Below are positions 6,180 through 13,963 of a stretch of 14,057 nucleotides of DNA, in pieces; within the stretch, counting starts at the first letter, position 1, and each line of letters begins with the position of its first letter. The stretch lies in contig CALDSP010000114.1 of the NCBI GenBank assembly GCA_937924465.1, forward strand, positions 1 to 14,057, given 5' to 3'. This DNA comes from an uncultured Leptospiraceae bacterium (lineage in GTDB: Bacteria > Spirochaetota > Leptospiria > Leptospirales > Leptospiraceae). The notes beneath the pieces were generated by a model. That model was given only the letters and a program-made list of their open reading frames with translations, ran no database searches and was not told the DNA's origin. A program made the position numbers and the translations under genes.

Positions 6180-8312
6180 TTAGTCCTCTTCTTGTTTGAC
6201 TTTGTATTTTTTCATGAGTTCATCAGAGATTTGTTTTGGTACTGGGAGGTATCTTGAAAACTCCATAGAAAATTCTGCCTTTCCTTGAGTTGCTGAACGC
6301 AAAACGGTTGCGTAGCCAAACATTTCTGCTAAAGGAACTTCTGCTTCTACTTTGCAGTAGGATTCATATTCGGTAGTATTTAAGATCATACCCCTTCTTT
6401 GGTTCAGGGTTCCAAGAATGGCTCCTTGAAATTCAGTGGGTCCTTCTACATCTACTTTCATGATTGGTTCTAAAATAATTGGATTTGCTTTTAAGAAACC
6501 TTGTCGAAAAGCGTAACGTGCGGCAAGTTGAAAAGCTAAATCAGATGAGTCTACATCATGATAAGCTCCATCGTTAATTACACAACGCACTCCAATAATA
6601 GGAAATCCAATTAAAGCACCTCTTTCTAAACAAGAACGAAATCCCTTGTCACAAGAACCAATGTATTCACGAGGAATTGCACCCCCTACAATATTGTCTA
6701 CAAACTCATAGTCTTTGTGTTCTTCTAGAGGAATTGGTTCCATGTAACCTGCCACACGCCCAAACTGACCCTGGCCTCCTGTTTGTTTTTTGTGAGTATA
6801 ATCAAAGTCACCACGTGTTGTAATGGTTTCACGATAGGCAACTTGAGGAGCTCCTGTTACTAGTTCTACATTGTACTCTCTTCGCATTCTTTCAATGTAG
6901 ATTTCAAGATGAAGCTCTCCCATTCCTTTGATAATGGTTTGTCCTGATTCCTTGTCTATCTCTGTTCGAAAAGTTGGATCTTCTTTTGTAAATCGGTTCA
7001 ATGCTTTTGCTAGGTTGGGAAGATGTTTGGACTCTTTGGCTTCTATGGTTAAAGAAACCACAGGTTCTGGAATATACATTGAAGTCATAGAATATTTTAC
7101 TGTTCCATCTGTAAAAGTATCTCCAGAAGCACAGTCAATCCCAAATAATGCTACAATGTCTCCAGCTTCTGCACTAGAAATTTCTTCCATCTCATCGGCA
7201 TGCATTCGAACTAAGCGCCCAACGTTGTGCTTTTTACCTGTAGAACTATTGTAAATAGTCATACCCTTGGCAAGCTTTCCTTGATAAATGCGAGTATAAG
7301 TCAACTGTCCGTAACGACCATCTTCTAATTTAAAAGCAAGACAAACGAGAGGTTTGTTAGGATCGGACTCTAAAACAACTTTGGCTTCGTTGTTGTTTAG
7401 ATCGAGTGCTTCATTGGTGACATCTTTGGGACTTGCTAAAAAGTAAGTCACTCCATCTAGCAATTTTTGAACTCCTTTATTTTTATAAGCTGAACCCATA
7501 AATACGGGAGTGAGTTTGAGTTGTAGCGTTCCCTTACGGATGGCATCATAAATTAGTTCTAGAGGAGGTTCTCCTTCTAGCATGGCTTCTGTAAGTTCAT
7601 CGCTACAAAGAGAGGCAGCATCTAGCATTTCTTCTCTTTTTTTATGGGCAAGTTCAAGTAAATCTTCTGGAATTTCTTTCTCTACAACTTCTATTCCATT
7701 GGGTCCTTCGAAATAATAAGCTTTCATAGTAATTAAATCTACAACACCCTTATGATCATTTTCTAGACCAATTGGAATTTGCACTGCAACTGCATTGTGT
7801 TTGAGTTTGTCTCGAAGCTGTTCTATAACACGCCAAGGGTTAGCACCGGCTCTATCTAATTTGTTTATAAAAGCAAGACGAGGGACACTGTAACGTCTCA
7901 TTTGGCGATCCACAGTGATAGATTGGGATTGAACTCCTGCCACTCCACAAAGGACTAAAATAGCTCCATCTAAAACTCTAAGAGAGCGTTCTACTTCAAT
8001 AGTGAAATCAACGTGGCCTGGTGTGTCAATAATGTTGATAGTATAATCAATGCCATTTTGTTTGTTTTTCCAGTTGCAGTAAGTTGCTGCAGATTGAATT
8101 GTAATTCCTTTTTCTCTTTCAAGATCCATGCTATCCATTTTAGCACCAACCCCATCCTTTCCTCGAACTTCATGGATGGCATGAATTCTATTAGTATAAA
8201 AAAGAATACGTTCTGTAAGAGTAGTTTTACCTGAGTCAATATGTGCGGAAATTCCAATATTTCTAGTTCTTAATAATTTATCACTATAAACGGTAGCTGT
8301 AGCTGTACTCAT
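6180..8312 (-). CDS. fusA: Elongation factor G, spirochaete/mitochondrial EF-G1 type
   Basis: Translational GTPase that drives ribosomal translocation; 710 residues. The G domain shows the P-loop AHIDSGKT (23-30), switch I KGITIQSAAT (68-77), DTPGH (96-100) and NKLD (150-153). Downstream are domain II (LAFKLEDGRYGQLTY), domain III (FTKEDPTF, KGMGELHLEIY), domain IV (YTHKKQTGGQGQFGRV) and a domain V ending near FSRYLPVP. The P-loop reads DSGKT where common bacterial EF-G has DAGKT, and long stretches (for example HEVRGKDGVGAKMDSM) match the remembered mitochondrial EF-G1 and leptospiral EF-G. This places it in the class called spdEFG1, known as the translocase of a two-EF-G system. The gene stands alone rather than in an rpsL-rpsG-fusA-tuf operon. 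The ATG is backed by GAGGAA about 4 bases upstream (8316-8321). A short insert (KQNGIDY, 84-90) precedes DTPGH relative to remembered leptospiral EF-G. Confidence 0.97.
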   Translation of the reverse strand: MSTATATVYSDKLLRTRNIGISAHIDSGKTTLTERILFYTNRIHAIHEVRGKDGVGAKMDSMDLEREKGITIQSAATYCNWKNKQNGIDYTINIIDTPGHVDFTIEVERSLRVLDGAILVLCGVAGVQSQSITVDRQMRRYSVPRLAFINKLDRAGANPWRVIEQLRDKLKHNAVAVQIPIGLENDHKGVVDLITMKAYYFEGPNGIEVVEKEIPEDLLELAHKKREEMLDAASLCSDELTEAMLEGEPPLELIYDAIRKGTLQLKLTPVFMGSAYKNKGVQKLLDGVTYFLASPKDVTNEALDLNNNEAKVVLESDPNKPLVCLAFKLEDGRYGQLTYTRIYQGKLAKGMTIYNSSTGKKHNVGRLVRMHADEMEEISSAEAGDIVALFGIDCASGDTFTDGTVKYSMTSMYIPEPVVSLTIEAKESKHLPNLAKALNRFTKEDPTFRTEIDKESGQTIIKGMGELHLEIYIERMRREYNVELVTGAPQVAYRETITTRGDFDYTHKKQTGGQGQFGRVAGYMEPIPLEEHKDYEFVDNIVGGAIPREYIGSCDKGFRSCLERGALIGFPIIGVRCVINDGAYHDVDSSDLAFQLAARYAFRQGFLKANPIILEPIMKVDVEGPTEFQGAILGTLNQRRGMILNTTEYESYCKVEAEVPLAEMFGYATVLRSATQGKAEFSMEFSRYLPVPKQISDELMKKYKVKQEED

Positions 8313-8514
8313 ATTTTCCTCGATTCTAGGAAGTAAAAAATTGATTTTTGGGTAAATACCTTGATTGCCAAATTATTTATGCTTACTTTTCTAACCACTC
8401 TTTTTTTATGAATTTTCAAAATCTAAAATAAAAATTTTATAACTTTACTTATATTGCCGTTATGATATTTCATCCCTTAAGTCAGAGTTTATTTTAGTTG
8501 TGATAAGTTTCTTT
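8313..8514. other. AT-rich leader upstream of fusA, no gene
   Basis: The 202 bases between the fusA start and the terminator tail of the lipoprotein gene contain no supported coding region. As the upstream gene has its own terminator, a fusA promoter is expected here on the minus strand. Several AT-rich -10-like stretches exist (for example CATAAATAAT near 8373-8382 on the minus strand) but no convincing TTGACA partner at 16-18 bases, so I do not call a specific promoter. Confidence 0.4.
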
Positions 8515-8547
8515 AAAGAAACCTGCATGAATTTTGTTTCACGCAGG
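8515..8547 (-). terminator. Rho-independent terminator of the LamG lipoprotein gene
   Basis: Reading the minus strand, CCTGCGTGAA (8547-8538) pairs with TTCATGCAGG (8531-8522) across a 6-base loop: ten pairs including one G-U, which would be an A-C mismatch on the opposite strand. It is followed by a T-rich run (TTTCTTT). It lies 14 bases after the stop codon at 8562. The G-U asymmetry and T-run both indicate that it works for minus-strand transcription. Confidence 0.8.
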
Positions 8548-8561
8548 CTTATTTCCAAAAT

Positions 8562-11500
8562 TTAGTTTCCAGCTAATGTAGAGATTTCCGTAGCTGTTAA
8601 AGCTCTTCTGTAAATTCTTATATCATCTATACTTCCATCGAAGTAATTGGCATTAGATAAATTAGAACCCACTTTCAAACTTGTAATACTTCCAATTGCG
8701 GTATAGCCTGTAGTTGTATTAGTTAAAGGTGAGCCATTATGATACAGTGTGTAACTTGTACCATTGGATACAGCACAAATATGATACCACTGTGATGGGG
8801 AAATGGACGGAAGATTGGCACTAAATCCTTCAACATGCAATATTTGATTTCCAGAGTTTTCTTGTACACTTAGTCCCACTGTATTTGTGTATTGGAAGAT
8901 AGTTTGAGTTTGATTTGTTGCAGGTAGGCTATTCCAATTTACCCAAGCACATAACGTCCTAGGTTCACTACTTCCGTTTACAAAAGCAATTGGATTAGAA
9001 ACTGTGAAGTTTTGACTTGTTCCATTGAAGGTTGCAGAAGAATTTATAATGCTAAATCTATCACTTCCAAAATTAGAATATGTTCCATTGTTGCGAATGT
9101 ATCCCGTATCTTCTGCTGAACCTGTATTCAAAGGATAGTAAGCTACTAATCCCTCTGGAATCTGAATAGCTAAATTACGCACTTGCTCGGGAGTAAGTGC
9201 GGCATGATAAAGTTTAATTCTTGAGATGGCTCCATAATACATGCCGCCGGTCCAATTAGAGTTGCCTGCTACTGTAAAGGTAGAACCAGTGCCGGGTGGT
9301 GTAACAGAGGCGGTTGCATTAGTTACAGTCTCTGTTTTTCCATTTACATAAAGTTCCCAGGTATCACTAGCTGTGCGAACTGCGGCTATATGAAACCATT
9401 TTCCTGTGCTAAGTGCGCTGTCACCGCTAGCAATGTCAGATCCACTGAAAGCTTCCAGTCGCCCTAAATTATTCAGGCGAATCCCATAACCTGTAGTCAA
9501 ATTTCCTGATTGAAAAATTACTTGATTTGCACCGAGATTGGAAGGTTTAACCCAAGCTGAAAAAGTAAGCTTTTTATTTAAAAAGTTTTGTGTAATGGGG
9601 GTAGAAATTCCACTTGAAATAGACATACCTTGATTTATACCATTAAAACTATAGGCTCCATTTGCTAAGCCATTTTCGTCAGTAGTTGTAGAGGGTGCAT
9701 TGTAAGGACTTAGAGTATTATCGTATGTGCTTGAATCTGTAAGCACTCCTGCGAAATTATACTCTGCTGTAAGTCTTACTCCATAGCGATAATGCAAGCG
9801 AACTGTTTGGTTGTTCATGTTGTATCTATATAGGGAAACATCATCAATGACACCCAAAAAGTTATTTCCTCCACTTGAGTCTGCTCCAATTCGCAAGTTA
9901 GCTGTACTTACTGTGACATCGGCACTTGTATTGTGAGTAGAATCTTGTATTCCATTTAGAAAAATTCTTGCTCCATTATTTCCTTTATAGCGCGTAACGA
10001 CAACATGATGGGGTTTACCAATGCTAAGTGTCGCAGTAGATAAAAAGCACTCTCCTGCAGCACAGAAATGAATTTTTCCACTTTGCAAAGCTAAACTATA
10101 AGAATTTCCTTTACTTAGAATCACTCCATTGGAAGAATAAGGCACAATCCAAGCTTCCAAAGAAAAGTGATTGTCAAAGTCATACTTAGTTGTAGTTGCT
10201 ACTTCTGCATAACCTGTGCCAGTAAAGAAAGCAGAGCCATTGCTATCTCCAGAAATCAGTCCAAGGCTTGCATACTTAATTGCCCCACTTGTAGATTCAC
10301 TTGCATTGGCAGCCACACCAATAGAGTCCGTAAAAGGAGAGCTTGCATTTCCTAAACGATAGTAACCTCTTCGACTCCATTCATAAGTTACTATTTCATC
10401 GTATTTAGGTTCGCAATTGACATATACGTTAGTCACTCCACTTCCCCAAATTCGACCTTCCCCATTAAACACAAGACAAGTATGGTTTGCAGGTTGTGTA
10501 CTTACTACAATTTCATAAGTGGTTCCACTTTCTATGTTTGCATCTAAATTTTTTGTAGTATCTCCTAAATTGACTGTAGCTGTAACACCACTTGCATTAT
10601 TTTTGATGGCAAGACCTGTTGCAATGGGAGCGAGATAGTTTACAATATTTACTACTAAGAAAGGATATGTTTCTGTAACACAATTGACCGTAATGTCCGT
10701 AACATCGCTTGTTGCAATGGTGGTGTTGACTTGGTTGAGTCCATTTGTTGTTTCATCTGTATCTTTAATAGAACAGTCTTGCGATGGTCCCCATGGTTCA
10801 TTTTGAATTTGGATTTGGTATTGTTGTCCTGTTGTTCCAAGATTTGGAAAAGCAAAGGTTCCGTTATTGTTTATCCAAATACTTTCATCTGTGACGGCAG
10901 GAGGTGATCCACCTGTCATGTATAATTTTCGAAGTCTAAGTCCATTTCCAGTATAATTGGAAACAGTTCCACTTATCATATATCCTTCTTCACAGTTAAT
11001 AATAATAGAAGTAATGTTAGGATTAGGCATTGTTCCACTGTAAATAGGGTTTCCATTGTTATCATAAATTGTGGATTTTGCTCCACCAAGCACTGTTCCA
11101 GTAGGATTTAAAACTCTACAAACCTGTCCTACAGCGGGTTGATCAATTGTGATTGTATAATTTGTTCCACTTTGTTGTGGAGTAGGAAAGGTAAAACTTG
11201 TAGAGTCAGCTGTGATTGCCATAGTTTCATCGATTGTAGGGATGTTGTCTGTACTCACATGACGTATGACTAAACCATTTCCTGTAAGTCCAACGATTGT
11301 TCCTCCTATTGTATAAGTAGCTGTGGTGCAAACAACTGTTACGTTGTTCACGTCAGAAGAGGCAATTGTTCCACTACCTAAAGAAACATTGCATTCTTGC
11401 CATTTTCCTCCTGTTCCGGGTGTAGGTTGAGAATGTACTGTGACATTATAAGTTTCTCCAGTTGCTAAAAGGCCGTTAGGTGCAGGAAAAGTAAAACTTG

Positions 11501-13076
11501 TATCTCCTCCGGAAACTGTAGTAAATACAGCACCATTTAAAGCAAGAGTGAGACCTTGAGAGTTAGTATCGAGCCCTGTAATAGTTCCAGAAACTGTGTA
11601 TAGAGTAGAGCAGTTTATGACAATGTCTGAAATATCGGAACCTTGAATAGGAATTGTAAGACTAACAGGGCTAGATGTATTAGCATAAGACATTTGTACT
11701 GTAGTTCCATTATACGTCATGCGACAGATTTGATTTGGATTGTTTAATGTAGCACCTGCCGCAATTTGGATAGTAGCATTTGTCCCACTTGTCTTAGCTG
11801 TATTGAATAGAAAATTTCCATTTGCACTTGCTCCTGTGCGAGTGCCTACACCATCGTCTATTCCATCTAATTGAATTGTGATAGAGTTACTTGGAGCAAG
11901 GCCAATTAAACTTCCTCCTACTTTATATGTATTTGTGGTGCAATTTACATTTGCAGTTTGAGAAGCACCAGTCGCTGTTCCCGTTCCACTTGTTACAGTA
12001 CAAGTTTGCCATGGATTTGTAGGCTGACTTGCAACAGTGACGTTGTAAGTTCCCCCTGTCATGGGGTTTGCAAAATAATGGTTTCCATTTGCCCCTACTG
12101 TTAAATTGTCTGCATTGTTGTTTTGTAGAATTAAACCTGAACCAGAAAGTCCAGAAACATTTGCAATAATAGTTGTGGCATCTGTGCAGTTTATATTTAC
12201 TGTGTGATTTGCAAAAATGACTCCTGAATTACTTCCAATAGTACAAACTTCTGGTTGTGGACTATCGGGTAGCTTGGGTTGTTCTTCAATGGTAATAGTA
12301 AAAGAGCTACCACTAGGAACGGAGAGAGTATGGCTAGGCGTTGTGTGGGTTAGATTTATACTTTGACTATGGTTGTATTTTAGTTTTAAAGTGCCATTTG
12401 TAATTCCATTTGCATTGATAGTAAGTTCTACGTTTTGTGTTACGCAAACGACTTGTATGTTGTTTACGGCAGAATCTCCCACTACTCCGCCACCATTTGT
12501 GAGAGTACAATTTTGAAGAGGTTGATTAGTTCCCCCTATAATTCCATTAGCAGGATTCATTACTACGTTGTAGGGCTGTCCCGATTCTAAAAGCTCTGGA
12601 AAAGCAAAAGTGCCATTGGAGGCAATGGAAATAGTTTGATTTCCATTTTGCAATTGAAGTCCTGTGCTTGCCAGTCCAGAGACAGTTCCCCCTAAAGTAT
12701 ACTTATTTGTTGTACAGTTTACTGTAACTGTTGTAATGGGTTCTTTCAAAACTTGTCCAATTCCACCTGCTACAACGCAAGTTTGAGATGGTTCTGTAGG
12801 TTGAGTTTTTACAGTTACATTATAAGATGTACCTTCTAAAATGACTTTAGGAAACTGAAAGGTTCCATCTCCCGTAATTGGTAAATCATCCCCCCCATTA
12901 TTTTGTAAAACGAGTCCTTTTCCTTTTAAACCTACTACTGTTCCACCAATGGTTACCTCCACAGGAGGTTCTTGGGATAAAATTCCTAAAAATCCAAACA
13001 AAAAAGCGCCTGTGTTGGCTTTTTTCTTGCAAGCAAAGAGTGCTAATAGTAAAATTATAATAAAAAACCTTTTCAT
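8562..13076 (-). CDS. Large lipoprotein: nine paired-cysteine beta-repeats plus three LamG domains
   Basis: A 1504-residue predicted lipoprotein. The N-terminus MKRFFIIILLLALFAC is a lipoprotein signal with the lipidated Cys at residue 16, followed by KKK; absence of acidic residues just after the Cys fits export to the outer membrane or surface in spirochaetes (known trend, not proof). Residues about 42-890 are nine tandem repeats of 80-110 residues with the pattern GGTVxGLxGxGLxLQN, NGTFxF, YNVTVxxQPxxPxQxC, then VTVNCTT; each has exactly two Cys. Three laminin-G/concanavalin-like domains follow, roughly residues 942-1097, 1105-1303 and 1309-1504, each with a FxGxxQ-type strand, an SAWV or CAWV core, WxHIxAV and a closing IDDIRIYxxALT motif. 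Such proteins often bind carbohydrate or matrix; the ligand is unknown. ATG 13076 is chosen because AGGAG (13085-13089) sits 8 bases upstream. It ends at its own terminator and has no partner gene on its strand. Confidence 0.9.
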   Translation of the reverse strand: MKRFFIIILLLALFACKKKANTGAFLFGFLGILSQEPPVEVTIGGTVVGLKGKGLVLQNNGGDDLPITGDGTFQFPKVILEGTSYNVTVKTQPTEPSQTCVVAGGIGQVLKEPITTVTVNCTTNKYTLGGTVSGLASTGLQLQNGNQTISIASNGTFAFPELLESGQPYNVVMNPANGIIGGTNQPLQNCTLTNGGGVVGDSAVNNIQVVCVTQNVELTINANGITNGTLKLKYNHSQSINLTHTTPSHTLSVPSGSSFTITIEEQPKLPDSPQPEVCTIGSNSGVIFANHTVNINCTDATTIIANVSGLSGSGLILQNNNADNLTVGANGNHYFANPMTGGTYNVTVASQPTNPWQTCTVTSGTGTATGASQTANVNCTTNTYKVGGSLIGLAPSNSITIQLDGIDDGVGTRTGASANGNFLFNTAKTSGTNATIQIAAGATLNNPNQICRMTYNGTTVQMSYANTSSPVSLTIPIQGSDISDIVINCSTLYTVSGTITGLDTNSQGLTLALNGAVFTTVSGGDTSFTFPAPNGLLATGETYNVTVHSQPTPGTGGKWQECNVSLGSGTIASSDVNNVTVVCTTATYTIGGTIVGLTGNGLVIRHVSTDNIPTIDETMAITADSTSFTFPTPQQSGTNYTITIDQPAVGQVCRVLNPTGTVLGGAKSTIYDNNGNPIYSGTMPNPNITSIIINCEEGYMISGTVSNYTGNGLRLRKLYMTGGSPPAVTDESIWINNNGTFAFPNLGTTGQQYQIQIQNEPWGPSQDCSIKDTDETTNGLNQVNTTIATSDVTDITVNCVTETYPFLVVNIVNYLAPIATGLAIKNNASGVTATVNLGDTTKNLDANIESGTTYEIVVSTQPANHTCLVFNGEGRIWGSGVTNVYVNCEPKYDEIVTYEWSRRGYYRLGNASSPFTDSIGVAANASESTSGAIKYASLGLISGDSNGSAFFTGTGYAEVATTTKYDFDNHFSLEAWIVPYSSNGVILSKGNSYSLALQSGKIHFCAAGECFLSTATLSIGKPHHVVVTRYKGNNGARIFLNGIQDSTHNTSADVTVSTANLRIGADSSGGNNFLGVIDDVSLYRYNMNNQTVRLHYRYGVRLTAEYNFAGVLTDSSTYDNTLSPYNAPSTTTDENGLANGAYSFNGINQGMSISSGISTPITQNFLNKKLTFSAWVKPSNLGANQVIFQSGNLTTGYGIRLNNLGRLEAFSGSDIASGDSALSTGKWFHIAAVRTASDTWELYVNGKTETVTNATASVTPPGTGSTFTVAGNSNWTGGMYYGAISRIKLYHAALTPEQVRNLAIQIPEGLVAYYPLNTGSAEDTGYIRNNGTYSNFGSDRFSIINSSATFNGTSQNFTVSNPIAFVNGSSEPRTLCAWVNWNSLPATNQTQTIFQYTNTVGLSVQENSGNQILHVEGFSANLPSISPSQWYHICAVSNGTSYTLYHNGSPLTNTTTGYTAIGSITSLKVGSNLSNANYFDGSIDDIRIYRRALTATEISTLAGN
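8565..10253 (-). other. Region encoding three consecutive LamG-like domains
   Basis: The C-terminal third encodes three jelly-roll domains, about 9786-10253, 9168-9764 and 8565-9152. Each repeats the same landmarks (an FNG- or FTG-type strand, LEAWI / FSAWV / LCAWV, HHVVV / FHIAAV / YHICAV, a YVNG- or FLNG-type strand, and a final DD or SR plus I-LY / IRIY). The second and third are most alike. The first carries a private Cys pair (FCAAGEC) and the third two further Cys. Confidence 0.75.
10407..12953 (-). repeat. Nine protein-level tandem repeats with conserved Cys pairs
   Basis: In residues counted from ATG 13076, the Cys pairs fall at 100/121, 190/211, 278/297, 359/379, 451/489, 562/583, 653/695, 768/799 and 867/888. 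No other Cys lies in this stretch. Pair spacing is 19-21 residues in six repeats and expands to 31-42 in repeats 5, 7 and 8, which carry inserts. Repeat 3 is the most degenerate at its start. The DNA copies have diverged, so the array is not a recent exact duplication. Confidence 0.85.
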
Positions 13077-13084
13077 CTTTTTCA

Positions 13085-13089
13085 CTCCT
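13085..13089 (-). promoter_or_regulatory. Ribosome binding site that sets the lipoprotein start
   Basis: The minus strand reads AGGAG 8 bases before ATG 13076. The in-frame GTG at 13083-13085 begins at the last base of this site and so could not use it. Confidence 0.7.
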
Positions 13090-13258
13090 ACGAAATTTTA
13101 GTCTAGAGTCTCTCTTGATTAACAACTGAAACACTTTTTTTTGCAGAAAAAGTGGACTTTTCTGAAATATTTTTTAATTGGTGCAATTTTTTTCAAGAAT
13201 CAAAATTAGTTTTGAAAAGGATTATTTTTTCCAAATTCTAAAGTAAAATGGTAAGTAA
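13090..13258. other. Divergent intergenic region between the lipoprotein gene and queE, with inverted repeats
   Basis: This non-coding stretch must hold promoters for both flanking genes. Two overlapping inverted repeats stand out: CACTTTTT (13132-13139) with AAAAAGTG (13147-13154), and CAGAAAAAGT (13144-13153) with ACTTTTCTG (13156-13164), the latter with one unpaired A. They share the middle segment, so only one can form at a time. A possible minus-strand promoter is TTGTTA (13120-13125) and TAAAAT (13095-13100), but the 19-base spacing is long and the start would fall almost on the ribosome site. No convincing queE promoter was found. Confidence 0.35.
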
Positions 13259-13963
13259 ATGAAGGCTCGTGTTTCTGAAATTTTTTACTCTATCTCTGGT
13301 GAAGGTATGAGTGTGGGTGTTCCTACTGTATTTGTTCGTTTTTCTGGATGTTCTTTGCGGTGTGGAGTGACTACAAATTCCAAACTTTGGTGTGATACAG
13401 GGTATGCTCTCTCTTTTCATAAAGGGGAGCTTTTGAGCTTTGAGGAAATTATATCAAGAATTGAAAATTTTTCTACAGTTTCCCAAATTCTTCTTACAGG
13501 GGGAGAACCTTTAGAGGGAGAGGAAAAAAGAAAAATTTGTCTTGCAATCACAGAGTATTTTTGGAAAAAGAGACATAATCAAGATTATTCTTATACGAGA
13601 ATTGAAACTAATGGAAAAGAAAACATTCAGGGTTTTCCACATGCTGTATTTACCTTAGATTATAAGTTACCCGGTTCTGGAATGGAAGATTTTATGTTAA
13701 AAGAAAATTTTTATTTTTTAAGAGATAGAAAACATCCTTTAGATGAGGTTAAATTTGTCATTCGAACAAAAACAGATTTTCAAAGAGCTATAGAAATTGT
13801 GAATGAATTTCAGCTCTTTTCTAATATTTTGCTTTTTTCACCTGTTTATGGGGAACAAAATCCCACTGAACTTGCGGAGTGGATAAAGGAAGCAAAACTT
13901 TCCAATTCTAGACTTTCTTTACAAATTCATAAAATTTTATGGGGAAATAAAAGAGGAGTTTAA
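13259..13963 (+). CDS. queE: 7-carboxy-7-deazaguanine synthase, radical SAM, with expanded Cys loop
   Basis: QueE converts 6-carboxytetrahydropterin to 7-carboxy-7-deazaguanine, a step toward preQ0 and queuosine in tRNA. The 234-residue protein has EIFYSISGEG near the start, FVRFSGCSLRC, LWCDT, the GGEP motif at 81-84, the SAM-contacting IETNG at 115-119, DYKLPGSGM at 134-142, FSPVYG and the C-terminal LQIHKILW. Cluster cysteines are 31, 35 and 45, giving C-x3-C-x9-C rather than C-x3-C-x2-C; a 7-residue insert lies between the second and third Cys, and the WCDT context of the third is kept. The gene looks functional. ATG 13259 has only a weak upstream GGTAAG. A four-codon reading frame (13248-13262) ends over this start codon. 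Other queuosine genes are not in view, although the next gene begins right at the stop. Confidence 0.9.
   Translation: MKARVSEIFYSISGEGMSVGVPTVFVRFSGCSLRCGVTTNSKLWCDTGYALSFHKGELLSFEEIISRIENFSTVSQILLTGGEPLEGEEKRKICLAITEYFWKKRHNQDYSYTRIETNGKENIQGFPHAVFTLDYKLPGSGMEDFMLKENFYFLRDRKHPLDEVKFVIRTKTDFQRAIEIVNEFQLFSNILLFSPVYGEQNPTELAEWIKEAKLSNSRLSLQIHKILWGNKRGV

Noticed and set aside
6928..7254. 108-codon plus-strand frame inside fusA
   Set aside because: Fully antisense to conserved EF-G sequence; no ribosome site and no protein resemblance.
7991..8257. Two overlapping short frames (minus 88 codons, plus 73 codons) in the 5' part of fusA
   Set aside because: Both are out-of-frame or antisense copies of the conserved GTPase domain.
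10167..10855. Short plus- and minus-strand frames of 62 and 66 codons inside the lipoprotein gene
   Set aside because: They run through the continuous repeat and LamG coding frame and show no independent start signals.
8562..13076. Lipoprotein gene as recently acquired DNA
   Set aside because: Its base use looks somewhat less AT-rich than its neighbours, but repetitive Gly/Thr/Pro-rich protein composition explains that, and no mobile-element signature flanks it.
13074..13085. GTG 13085 as the lipoprotein start
   Set aside because: The AGGAG site touches this codon and is correctly spaced only for ATG 13076, which also gives a normal signal peptide.
12878..13134. Short frames on both strands at the 5' end of the lipoprotein gene
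   Set aside because: The minus-strand frame begins upstream of the lipoprotein but lacks a ribosome site and reads through the signal peptide in another frame; the plus one is antisense.
13238..13420. 60-codon minus-strand frame over the queE start
   Set aside because: Antisense to conserved QueE residues; no supporting signals.
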